A stretch of DNA of 64,000 nt from Mesobacillus persicus (GTDB taxonomy: Bacteria > Bacillota > Bacilli > Bacillales > Cytobacillaceae): contig NZ_FOBW01000003.1 in the NCBI RefSeq assembly GCF_900109925.1, forward strand, positions 124,001 to 188,000, read 5' to 3'. Shown here piece after piece: positions 38,533 to 47,401 of this stretch. Within the stretch, counting starts at the first letter, position 1, and every line of letters starts with the position of its first letter. Below the pieces are notes generated by a model. It was not told the DNA's origin and searched no databases. It was given only the letters and a program-made list of their open reading frames with translations. The position numbers and the translations under genes were made by a program.

Positions 38533-38850
38533 ATGAAAAAGATTTGGCAAAATAACTCTTATACCATTTTACTAATCGCAACAAGTTTAATAGTCTCATT
38601 GGTGTTCGCAAGTGGACTTAAATCAGGGAATGAAGATTACATAACAATAACAGTTCAATCTGGGGAATCGCTCTGGAAAATTGCAGACGATTTTTCTAAT
38701 AATCATAATTTAACGAACCATGAATTTGTTGTTTGGGTTGAAAAAGAGAACGGTATTACAGGCGGGAAAATATATGCGGGGGATGAATTGATCATTCCCA
38801 TCCGTACGCAGCATAATGATGATACACCACAGTATGCAAGTATAGATTGA
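38533..38850 (+). CDS. yneA: SOS cell division suppressor YneA
   Basis: This 105-residue protein delays septum formation during the SOS response. It has one N-terminal membrane segment (about 9-28, with a signal-peptide-like A-S-G at its end) and a LysM domain (about 38-86: ITVQSGESLWKIADDF and GGKIYAGDELIIPI). The ATG follows TGAGGTG. It is induced by LexA cleavage via the promoter described above, and yneB follows. Confidence 0.95.
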   Translation: MKKIWQNNSYTILLIATSLIVSLVFASGLKSGNEDYITITVQSGESLWKIADDFSNNHNLTNHEFVVWVEKENGITGGKIYAGDELIIPIRTQHNDDTPQYASID

Positions 38851-38855
38851 AATAG

Positions 38856-39524
<669 letters not shown>

Positions 39525-39709
39525 ACTTTTAAGCAAATTTGCCTTTACAAGTGTAGCGAAACGAAACCTTAAAAACAGAACCCAATAGAAATAAAAATAA
39601 GAAATCATCAACCCTGAATACTACCAAATCCAGTACTCCATTCTTGTAATAATTTACGTTTTCCCTTAAAATAGCTTCTATGTTAATTTTTTTATAAAGG
39701 AGCTTTTTA

Positions 39710-39943
39710 ATGCTTTCTAAAGATAAACTCGCTAGAATTAATGAGTTGGCCAAAAAGGCAAAAACCTCACGTCTATCAGAAGAAGAGGCAAAGGAACAGT
39801 CAGCGCTTCGGGCTGAGTATCTGCAAACCTTCCGGTCATCCATGTTAAATACTTTAAAAGGTGTGACCATTGTGGACCCACTTGGCAATGACGTGACACC
39901 AAAGAAATTGAAGAACGAAAGAGATAAGAATAATCTCCATTAA
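39710..39943 (+). CDS. ynzC: DUF896 protein YnzC
   Basis: This 77-residue protein forms a helical hairpin (LARINELAKKAKTSRLSEEEAKEQ) with a charged unstructured tail. The DUF896 family sits in the SOS operon after yneB. Function is unknown. An AAAGGAG site precedes the ATG. The 185-base gap before it suggests that it may also have its own promoter. Confidence 0.93.
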   Translation: MLSKDKLARINELAKKAKTSRLSEEEAKEQSALRAEYLQTFRSSMLNTLKGVTIVDPLGNDVTPKKLKNERDKNNLH

Positions 39944-39950
39944 AAGCAAC

Positions 39951-39989
39951 CAAAGCCGAGGATACTCATTTCCTCGGCTTTGATTTTTT
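39951..39989 (+). terminator. Terminator after ynzC
   Basis: AAAGCCGAGGA pairs with TCCTCGGCTTT with a loop of about nine bases, followed by a T-run. Confidence 0.92.
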
Positions 39990-40180
39990 ATTTAATCTAT
40001 CTCCATTTTGTAAAAAAAGCATTGTAACCCCTTTTAAAGTACATATATAATATAATTTTCGGCAAAATAATGAAAGGTTCGGCAACTTTTTTGAGTTTTT
40101 TCGTTACATTTGTTGAATAAAAAAAGGTCTCACTATAATATTAAGGTTGTATGTAGTTTAACTTAGAAAGGATGTATCTA

Positions 40181-42181
40181 ATGTTCGATAAAATTGATAC
40201 TCTATCCATCGACTCGATCCGTACGTTATCGATTGATGCAATTGAAAAAGCAAATTCTGGGCACCCAGGAATGCCAATGGGTGCTGCACCTATGGCATAC
40301 ACACTTTGGACGCGCTACATGAATCATAATCCAAAAAATCCTGATTGGATGAATCGTGATCGTTTTGTTTTATCAGCAGGACATGGATCAATGTTATTGT
40401 ATAGCTTGCTTCACTTATCCGGTTATGGTCTTTCCATGGACGAAATTAAGAATTTCCGTCAATGGGGTAGCAAAACTCCAGGACATCCTGAATATGGCCA
40501 CACGGTCGGGGTAGAAGCAACAACAGGTCCACTAGGACAAGGTGTTGCAATGGCAGTTGGTATGGCAATGGCAGAGCGTCACTTAGCTGCTGTTTATAAC
40601 AAAGACCAATATGAAATTGTGAATCATTTTACATATAGCATCTGTGGAGATGGCGATTTAATGGAGGGTGTATCTGCTGAAGCAGCTTCACTTGCAGCCC
40701 ACTTAAAACTTGGTCGTTTAGTTGTTATGTATGATTCTAATGATATTTCCCTTGATGGTGATCTAGATAAATCATTCTCTGAGAGCGTTGAAGATCGTTT
40801 CAAAGCATACGGCTGGCAGTATGTACGTGTTGAAGATGGGAACAATCTAGAAGAAATTGCCAAGGCACTTGAAGAAGCGAAGGGTGACCTAGACCGTCCA
40901 ACACTTATTGAAGTAAAAACAGTAATTGGTTATGGTTCTCCAAATCTATCTGGCAAATCAGATGTTCACGGTGCTCCATTAGGCGCAGATGAGCTTAAGT
41001 TAACAAAAGAAGCTTATAAGTGGACGTTCGAAGAAGATTTTCATGTGCCGGACGAAGTGTATCAAAACTTTGAAAAGCAGATTGTTGAAAAAGGGCAATC
41101 CACTGAGCAGGAATGGAATGCACTATACAGCAAGTACAAGGCTGAATACCCTGAACTAGCTGCACAACTTGAAGCGGCTATTAAAGGAGAACTTCCTGAA
41201 GGATGGGAAAAGGCACTTCCTGTATATGAGGAAGGTAAGAGTCTTGCAAGCCGTGCATCTTCTGGTGAGGCATTAAACGCGGTAGCGCAAGTGGTACCAT
41301 CTTTCATTGGTGGTTCAGCTGACCTAGCTGGTTCTAACAAGACGATGGTGAAAGGTTCTGGAGACTTCTTCCCAGGTTCTTATGAAGGCCGCAACATCTG
41401 GTTCGGTGTCCGCGAATTTGCAATGGGCGCAGCGATGAACGGGATGGCACTTCATGGAGGATTAAAAGTATTCGGTGGTACATTCTTTGTATTCTCTGAT
41501 TACCTTCGTCCAGCGATTCGTCTTGCAGCGCTTATGGGACTACCTGTCACATATGTGTTTACACATGATAGTATTGCAGTTGGAGAAGATGGCCCGACAC
41601 ATGAGCCAGTTGAACAACTTGCAGCATTGCGTGCAATGCCAAACTTGGGTGTTATTCGTCCAGCTGATGGCAACGAAACAGCTGCAGCTTGGAGAGTGGC
41701 TGTTGAATCAACGAATAAGCCAACGGCATTAGTGTTAACTCGCCAAAATCTACCGACAATTAAAGATACTGATAAAAATGCGTACGAGGGCGTTTCGCGT
41801 GGGGCGTATATCATTTCACCAGCGGATAATCCTGACGCTCTATTGCTTGCATCAGGTTCAGAAGTTGGCCTTGCGGTGAAAGCTCAAGAAGCACTTGCAG
41901 CTGAGGGAATTCAAGTTTCCGTAATCAGTATGCCTTCATGGGATCGTTTCGAGCAACAATCTAAAGAATATAAAGAATCCGTTATTTCAAAATCAGTGAA
42001 GAAGCGTCTTGGTATTGAAATGGGAACATCACTAGGCTGGCACCGCTATGTGGGCGATGAAGGGGAAGTCCTCGCAATCGACACATTTGGAGCTTCAGCA
42101 CCTGGTGAAAAAATCATGCAGGAATATGGCTTCTCTGTTGAAAACGTTGTATCACGTGTGAAAGCACTTCTACAACAATAA
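40181..42181 (+). CDS. tkt: Transketolase
   Basis: This 666-residue thiamine-diphosphate enzyme works in the pentose phosphate pathway. The TPP motif is [17 protein letters not shown], the N-terminal domain has [17 protein letters not shown], and [14 protein letters not shown] marks the pyrimidine-binding domain. The ATG at 40181 has GAAAGGA at proper spacing; the upstream in-frame ATG at 40172 does not. Length is as in B. subtilis. Confidence 0.97.
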   Translation: MFDKIDTLSIDSIRTLSIDAIEKANSGHPGMPMGAAPMAYTLWTRYMNHNPKNPDWMNRDRFVLSAGHGSMLLYSLLHLSGYGLSMDEIKNFRQWGSKTPGHPEYGHTVGVEATTGPLGQGVAMAVGMAMAERHLAAVYNKDQYEIVNHFTYSICGDGDLMEGVSAEAASLAAHLKLGRLVVMYDSNDISLDGDLDKSFSESVEDRFKAYGWQYVRVEDGNNLEEIAKALEEAKGDLDRPTLIEVKTVIGYGSPNLSGKSDVHGAPLGADELKLTKEAYKWTFEEDFHVPDEVYQNFEKQIVEKGQSTEQEWNALYSKYKAEYPELAAQLEAAIKGELPEGWEKALPVYEEGKSLASRASSGEALNAVAQVVPSFIGGSADLAGSNKTMVKGSGDFFPGSYEGRNIWFGVREFAMGAAMNGMALHGGLKVFGGTFFVFSDYLRPAIRLAALMGLPVTYVFTHDSIAVGEDGPTHEPVEQLAALRAMPNLGVIRPADGNETAAAWRVAVESTNKPTALVLTRQNLPTIKDTDKNAYEGVSRGAYIISPADNPDALLLASGSEVGLAVKAQEALAAEGIQVSVISMPSWDRFEQQSKEYKESVISKSVKKRLGIEMGTSLGWHRYVGDEGEVLAIDTFGASAPGEKIMQEYGFSVENVVSRVKALLQQ

Positions 42182-42198
42182 ACAAAAGCTTATCAATA

Positions 42199-42235
42199 AG
42201 AAAGGAACGGGCCACTGGCTCCGTTCCTTTTTTAG
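42199..42235 (+). terminator. Terminator after tkt
   Basis: AAAGGAACGG pairs with CCGTTCCTTT, followed by six T. Confidence 0.93.
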
Positions 42236-42304
42236 ATTTTGTTGATTTTACCACCAATAAGGGTGCGAAGGTGTTGAAACGGAATTCAACATGGTCCTTT
42301 ACCT

Positions 42305-42330
42305 AAAAATGCCTCCAAACAGGAGGCTTT
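42305..42330 (-). terminator. Terminator after the DUF3231 gene
   Basis: On the minus strand GCCTCC-TGTTT-GGAGGC is followed by ATTTTT. Confidence 0.85.
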
Positions 42331-42356
42331 AAGGAAAGTTATTTTACTAAAAGAAA

Positions 42357-43376
42357 TTAATTCGAAGTGGGTTTCCCCTTAATCAAGGAATTGCGGTCGT
42401 CGGCTTGTGGGGGTTCTTCCATCCAACCGTGCTTAATCATTAGATTTGCTGCATCTTCTGCGAATAAACCAACTTCCGGAATCAATGAAGCATACCTTGC
42501 GGCAATATCTCTTCTTGGGCTGGCTGCCATCGCCATTCCATAATTACCAATACCAGCAGCGATCATCGCAGTGACATTAAATAAAATTAATTTATCTGAG
42601 AAGACCTTTGTCGTTGAATCGGTTAAGGCTGGATCCCACCCCATCGGAGCAGGAAGGTCTTCTCTTAGTAAATATTCACTAAATATCTCTACATGCTTAT
42701 GGGCCATGCGTTTTCCTCTCAATAGTAATTGTTTTACATCATCATGTTCTGCAATTTGTGCTAATCCGGTAATCAAGGTTTTACCGATTATATTTGATTG
42801 GATATTCAGAAATAAATGCGTTATTTCAGCAGAACTTAGAGACCGTTGATTACCCCAGAACCCAGCTAAGAAGGATTGTTTTTTTACAAAGTCGACCTTG
42901 TCAGGAGTGGAGATATAAGGTGGTTTAATGTAGATTCCTTGCTTTAGCATTAAATCTCGGGTTTTATCCTGCAATTTGACTCCTTTATCTAAAACTCGTT
43001 TATGAAATTCGATGACATCTGGGCGAGTGGCTAAGCCAAGTGCCGCACTACTTGCAGCCATTGCAAGAATGGACAAATACCGTAAATAGTATAATACAAA
43101 CGAATCGGAAAATAATTTTGGAGCTCTAGGATTCACATCCTCGTCGGTAAAACCAATCGGAACGGGAAAATGCTCCTTTTTAAAAATGGTTTCCATGATA
43201 TCTAGGTTTTCTTTGGCTACTTGTAAGGTGTATTCAATGAGCGGACGTACCTCATCATCATCCGTTTTTTCAAGAAAATATTGGTTTACACATATGCCTA
43301 AAGTATCATTGATGTATTGGGTCCATAAACACGTCATTTCGGCTGAAGTCAGTCGAATCTTTGATTTATCTTCCAT
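42357..43376 (-). CDS. DUF3231 protein, duplicated helical domain
   Basis: This 339-residue protein is an internal duplication. Half one (about 9-155) reads LTSAEMTCLWTQYIND ... KEHFPVPIGFTDEDVN ... LMLKQGIYIKPP; half two (about 181-325) reads LSSAEITHLFLNIQSN ... REDLPAPMGWDPALT ... LMIKHGWMEEPP. Each half is predicted as a four-helix, ferritin-like bundle with the shared [LV]PxPxG[FW] turn. The family is common in spore-formers; no function is established. It lies against the neighbouring genes, between tkt and sirA, and is not in the B. subtilis order. Confidence 0.85.
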   Translation of the reverse strand: MEDKSKIRLTSAEMTCLWTQYINDTLGICVNQYFLEKTDDDEVRPLIEYTLQVAKENLDIMETIFKKEHFPVPIGFTDEDVNPRAPKLFSDSFVLYYLRYLSILAMAASSAALGLATRPDVIEFHKRVLDKGVKLQDKTRDLMLKQGIYIKPPYISTPDKVDFVKKQSFLAGFWGNQRSLSSAEITHLFLNIQSNIIGKTLITGLAQIAEHDDVKQLLLRGKRMAHKHVEIFSEYLLREDLPAPMGWDPALTDSTTKVFSDKLILFNVTAMIAAGIGNYGMAMAASPRRDIAARYASLIPEVGLFAEDAANLMIKHGWMEEPPQADDRNSLIKGKPTSN

Positions 43377-43540
43377 TCAAAAACCTCATTTCCTAAAGCA
43401 GTTTTCACTGATTTTAAGTTATGTTTATGATTCCCTATAGTTCTATGGACATGTAAGATTCTATTGTTTGTCTTGCTTTTTTCAATGCATCGTCGCTAGA
43501 AATGTTGAAAATAGGACGATCTTATTAAGAATCTTGTGGA

Positions 43541-43606
43541 TTTGACAAAATTAGTGCGTTTTCTCAACACCTTTAGACAACGACAGACGCTCGAATTTTC
43601 TATAAT
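43541..43606 (+). promoter_or_regulatory. Probable Spo0A-controlled sirA promoter
   Basis: TTTGACAAA at 43541-43549 is, on the minus strand, a perfect 0A box (TTTGTCAAA). TTTAGACAA at 43572-43580 gives TTGTCTAAA, one base from the pattern. A -10 TATAAT lies at 43601-43606 with no good -35, as expected for a promoter needing an activator. In B. subtilis sirA is under direct Spo0A control. Confidence 0.6.
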
Positions 43607-43639
43607 GAAATAAAGCTTGTCTATAGAGGAGGACATCCA

Positions 43640-44083
43640 ATGAGGGCCTATCAACTTTATTTAATCAAAGATGAAATTGCTAGCCATTACGTGGGAAAAG
43701 AGCGAATGTTTTATCAATTGTTTAAGGATTACAACTCCGCAGAGGGTGAGTTAAAATCGATCATTTCTAAACAAATTGAATATTTGACAAAACCTTTACC
43801 TGTCCTTCGGATTCATCAATTATTGTATCAGCAGCTTTCAAAGCATACAGGTTTCCGTGCGGAACAAGGCTCATACCATCTTCGTTCGAATAAGCTGCCT
43901 AGCACGGCGACATTAAAGATTGTCAATGAACGGACCCTTTTAGTTGAATCGGACGGAAGTTTAGAAGCGGAAACGGTCTTTTTTGAAGTTTTACGTAAAA
44001 GTGAAACCTCTTTCTTGGCTGTCGATATCGATAGTACTCGTTACGGCTGGCTCAAACCTATCAAGGAAAGAAAATTTGTCTAA
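43640..44083 (+). CDS. sirA: Sporulation inhibitor of replication SirA
   Basis: This 147-residue protein (YneE) binds domain I of DnaA and stops new rounds of replication when Spo0A is active. The sequence RAYQLYLIKDEIASHYVGKERMFY and FRAEQGSYHLRSNKLPS is typical. The ribosome site AGAGGAGG is strong. Neighbour yneF is conserved, and 0A boxes are found upstream. Confidence 0.93.
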   Translation: MRAYQLYLIKDEIASHYVGKERMFYQLFKDYNSAEGELKSIISKQIEYLTKPLPVLRIHQLLYQQLSKHTGFRAEQGSYHLRSNKLPSTATLKIVNERTLLVESDGSLEAETVFFEVLRKSETSFLAVDIDSTRYGWLKPIKERKFV

Positions 44084-44170
44084 AGGGGAGAAAAATCCTC
44101 CCGTATATTGTATAATTACGATTGGTCGAGTACACTGTATGGTAGACAACATGAAGGAGGAAGAAAGAAT

Positions 44171-44386
44171 ATGTGGATGTACGTTCTAGTAGGTATACTA
44201 GCTCTTGCTGCTGGTGTAGCACTAGGATTTTTCATTGCTCGTAAGTATATGATGGACTACTTGAAGAAAAATCCGCCAATCAACGAACAAATGCTAAAAG
44301 TCATGATGATGCAGATGGGACAAAAACCATCTCAGAAGAAAATTAATCAAATGATGTCAGCTATGAATAAACAGCAAGGCAAGTAA
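44171..44386 (+). CDS. yneF: UPF0154 membrane protein YneF
   Basis: This 71-residue protein has one N-terminal membrane helix (about 3-24) and a Met/Lys-rich cytoplasmic part: [30 protein letters not shown]. This is the full pattern of UPF0154 (YneF), conserved in Firmicutes with unknown function. The ATG at 44171 follows GAAGGAGG. Confidence 0.95.
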   Translation: MWMYVLVGILALAAGVALGFFIARKYMMDYLKKNPPINEQMLKVMMMQMGQKPSQKKINQMMSAMNKQQGK

Positions 44387-44462
44387 TAGAGGACGAGCAC
44401 TCGTTTTGAGCTGCTTTGGGTTACTTTTTGATAAAAGAATTAATTTCCTTTATTACCGATGT

Positions 44463-44509
44463 AAAAACCACTTTTCTTTGGAAAACACTAAAGAAAAGTG
44501 GTTTTTCAC
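44463..44509 (+). terminator. Terminator after yneF
   Basis: A 17-bp perfect stem, AAAAACCACTTTTCTTT with its complement, encloses ten bases and ends in T-runs. Confidence 0.92.
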
Positions 44510-44622
44510 GTTTTTAGGAGAGTTATGGGACAATTGGAAATTTTTAAGTAATCCGCACGAATAAAGTGTACATATTAAAACCATAGGCAAGAACAAACAA
44601 CTAAGAAAAAGGAGTTTTTCAC

Positions 44623-45120
44623 ATGAAAAAAGGTATTTTTCTTTTATTATTTATATCTCTAATCTTATCTGCTTGTGGAACAGCAGAAACTACTGAGGAG
44701 CAAGCGACCCCTGAAGGGAACCAAGCCTCACAACCTGAGGAGACCAAGGAAGAAGAGACTCAAAGAACGATAACGGAAGAGGATGAAAAGTTCACTCAGT
44801 TACTACTTGAGAGAGATTATGAAACGTTAATTAGAGAAACGATTTCTTTTGATACGGACTCACAAAAGGACTTTTATAATCTAGCTTCCGCCCTAAAGAA
44901 AAAGGATGAAATCGAAACAAAGTCTTATGTGGATGAAACCACAAATGAGATGAACTATAGCGATGCCATAAGCGATTATAAAGTCATCTCCCGTTATATA
45001 AACAAGGCAGAGTACATTCCAGAAGAGATGAAGGCTGAGTTTGATGAGTTAAAAACTGTAGCAGAAGAGCAAGTCGCTCATTACCAAGCTGAAATGGACA
45101 AGCAAAGCCAAGCACAGTAA
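44623..45120 (+). CDS. Putative lipoprotein, function unknown
   Basis: This 165-residue protein has a lipoprotein signal peptide: basic MKK, hydrophobic core and lipobox LSAC with the modified Cys at residue 18. Then follows an acidic, Thr/Glu/Pro-rich spacer (about 20-50) and a helical domain (about 52-160). I do not recognise a named family. It has a GGAG ribosome site and is read alone, between yneF and the large repeat. Confidence 0.85.
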   Translation: MKKGIFLLLFISLILSACGTAETTEEQATPEGNQASQPEETKEEETQRTITEEDEKFTQLLLERDYETLIRETISFDTDSQKDFYNLASALKKKDEIETKSYVDETTNEMNYSDAISDYKVISRYINKAEYIPEEMKAEFDELKTVAEEQVAHYQAEMDKQSQAQ

Positions 45121-45218
45121 GTGGTTGTCAGTGAAAAGACCAGCAGTACTCGACGTACCAGTGAATCATCATACATGATAAGATAGGAATAAACCTTTAA
45201 GTTTTGGAGTTTTCTAAA

Positions 45219-45410
45219 GGATGTTGTTTTTCAGAGACCGGTTGATTGGAGCGTAAGGCGCTTGACTCCTGCGGGAGCAGCGGGACAGGTGAGACCCCTT
45301 AGGAGCGCAAGCGACGAGGAGGCTCACCGCACGCCCCGCTGTTCGCTGAGCGCCTGGAGCGGAAATCAACCTCTCCTTGTTCAATAGCAACAAAGTTTTG
45401 AAAAACATCC
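45219..45410. repeat. 192-bp Bacillaceae intergenic structured repeat with terminal inverted repeats
   Basis: Ends are GGATGTT-G-TTTTTCA and TGAAAAACATCC (imperfect inverted repeats). Inside, GGTTGATTGGAGCG faces CTGGAGCGGAAATCAACC, and the centre (GACTCCTGCGGGAGCAGCGGG, AGGTGAGACCCC, GAGGAGGCTCACC, GCACGCCCCGCTG) is much more GC-rich than the surroundings and self-complementary. I know this type as a frequent intergenic element in Bacillus-group genomes. It encodes no protein. Confidence 0.85.
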
Positions 45411-45423
45411 ATAGGTTTTAATT

Positions 45424-45450
45424 AAAAGCACCCCAACCCGGGTGCTTTTT
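45424..45450 (+). terminator. Terminator downstream of the repeat element
   Basis: AAAGCACCC pairs with GGGTGCTTT, followed by T. It lies 300 bases after the lipoprotein gene. Confidence 0.85.
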
Positions 45451-45649
45451 CTTGTGGAAGGATTTAATAAAGTTTGTTGATTTTATATAACGTTGACAGG
45501 AATGAAACAACATGGCCAGTAAGTAAAAGGAGAATCAACAAAAGATTCAAACACTTAAAATTATTGTAGAAACATTAATCTTTTCTATTTTGTGAACATT
45601 TGTTAAAATGAGGAAGCACTGAAGAGACTCGCGGTTGGAGGATATAAAA

Positions 45650-47398
45650 ATGAGAACATTTCTAGATTTAATGTGGTTCTTTAAAGCGGAAAAGAAGGCT
45701 TACTTAATTGGAATCAGTATGCTTCTTTTTGTTGCTTTTTTACAGCTCGTTCCGCCTCGGGTGATCGGAATGGTAGTGGATGAGATTGAAACGGGAACCC
45801 TGACAAGGGAGGGGCTAATTCAATGGGTCCTCATTCTGGTTGCTGCTGGAGTAGGAATGTATGTGCTTCGCTACTTTTGGAGGATTATGATTTTTGGTTC
45901 ATCCGTGAAGTTAGCGCGGCTATTAAGAAACCGATTATATGAACATTTTACCAAAATGTCCCCCAATTTTTATCAAAAGCGGCGGACAGGAGATTTAATG
46001 GCCCATGCTACCAATGACCTACAAGCCATTCAACAAACCGCAGGCGTAGGGGTCTTGACACTGGTAGATTCCCTCGCTACGGGTGGATTTGTCATCATTG
46101 CAATGGCAACGACAATCAGTTGGAAATTAACCTTAATTTGCCTTTTGCCGATGCCGTTAATGGCTATTCTTACCGGTTGGTATGGAAAGATGCTTCATGC
46201 ACGATTTCATAAGGCTCAGGAAGCATTTTCGACTTTAAATGACAAGTCACAGGAAAGTATCACAGGAATAAAAGTCATTAAAACATTTGGGCAGGAAAAG
46301 GAAGATATTGAGGATTTCCGCAAGCAATCTCAGGATGTCGTAAAGAAAAATATATCCGTTGCTAAAATTGATTCATTATTTGACCCGACGATATCGTTAA
46401 TCGTTGGAATTTCCTTCTTTTTGTCCATTGTATTTGGGTCAAGGTTTGTCATAAATGGGGAGATGACGATAGGTAGCCTTGTTTCGTTTACGACTTACCT
46501 AGGATTACTCATTTGGCCGATGCTTGCTTTTGGACATTTGTTTAACGTTGTTGAACGCGGACGTGCTTCACTTGACCGTGTTAATGCGCTACTGGCTGAA
46601 AAGGTTGAAATTAAAGACGAGGAAGGAGCCGTTCGTATCGTTCCTCAAGGGGATATCGTCTACAATCTTAAGAACTATGCTTTTCCTGGTGAACAAGAGC
46701 CTCAGCTTAAAAATATTCATTTCACCTTACCAAAAGGTTCGACATTGGGGATTGTTGGAAAAACAGGTGCAGGGAAGACATCTCTTCTAAAATTATTAAT
46801 CCGGGAGTTTGAAGGATACGAAGGCACCGTTTCCATTGGTGGAAGATTACTTAAGGATTATCAGCTTGATAAATTGAGAGAGGCTGTCGGATACGTTCCT
46901 CAAGATCATTTCCTATTTTCAGCCACTGTTGCTGAGAACATCGCTTTTGCCAACCCAGAAGCCTCACGTGAACAAGTATATGAGGCTGCTAGAATCGCCC
47001 GTATTCACGAGGATATTCTCGACTTTACGGATGGCTATGAAACAGTGGTCGGGGAGCGGGGGGTTTCCTTATCGGGAGGTCAGAAACAGCGGATTTCAAT
47101 TGCCCGGGCAATTCTTTTGAATCCAGAAATTCTAATCCTCGATGATTCGCTTTCAGCGGTCGATGCGAAGACAGAAGAAGAAATTTTAGAGGCATTAAAG
47201 GGAAATAGGGAAGGGAAAACAACGCTTATTACCGCCCACCGTCTTAGTGCCATTGAGCATGCAGATTTAATTCTTGTATTAGAGGATGGCGAAATTGTTG
47301 AGCGTGGCACTCATGAGCAGTTAATGGAACATGAGGGCTGGTACAAGGATATGTATTTGCGTCAACAGCTAGAAGAACTTGTTGAGTTAGGGGGGTAG
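45650..47398 (+). CDS. Heterodimeric multidrug ABC exporter subunit, YheI/BmrC-like
   Basis: This 582-residue protein has six membrane helices (about 1-300) and one ATPase domain. Walker A is GKTGAGKTS, the signature is LSGGQKQR, and Walker B is ILILDDSLSAVD, with Asp where the catalytic Glu normally is. This fits the degenerate-site half of a heterodimer and closely resembles YheI (BmrC). The partner follows three bases after the stop. The BmrCD pair exports drugs and in B. subtilis is induced by ribosome-targeting antibiotics. The ATG follows TTGGAGGAT. Confidence 0.9.
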   Translation: MRTFLDLMWFFKAEKKAYLIGISMLLFVAFLQLVPPRVIGMVVDEIETGTLTREGLIQWVLILVAAGVGMYVLRYFWRIMIFGSSVKLARLLRNRLYEHFTKMSPNFYQKRRTGDLMAHATNDLQAIQQTAGVGVLTLVDSLATGGFVIIAMATTISWKLTLICLLPMPLMAILTGWYGKMLHARFHKAQEAFSTLNDKSQESITGIKVIKTFGQEKEDIEDFRKQSQDVVKKNISVAKIDSLFDPTISLIVGISFFLSIVFGSRFVINGEMTIGSLVSFTTYLGLLIWPMLAFGHLFNVVERGRASLDRVNALLAEKVEIKDEEGAVRIVPQGDIVYNLKNYAFPGEQEPQLKNIHFTLPKGSTLGIVGKTGAGKTSLLKLLIREFEGYEGTVSIGGRLLKDYQLDKLREAVGYVPQDHFLFSATVAENIAFANPEASREQVYEAARIARIHEDILDFTDGYETVVGERGVSLSGGQKQRISIARAILLNPEILILDDSLSAVDAKTEEEILEALKGNREGKTTLITAHRLSAIEHADLILVLEDGEIVERGTHEQLMEHEGWYKDMYLRQQLEELVELGG

Positions 47399-47401
47399 AA
47401 G

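Larger units (their letters stand above)
45121..45649. other. Gap between lipoprotein gene and ABC exporter
   Basis: This 529-base stretch is mostly taken up by a structured repeat element (45219-45410) and a terminator (45424-45450). The remaining 200 bases upstream of the exporter contain TTGACA at 45493 without a convincing -10. Confidence 0.7.

Noticed and set aside
45214-45408. A minus-strand ORF of 64 residues
   Set aside because: It lies wholly in the structured GC-rich repeat and has no ribosome site.
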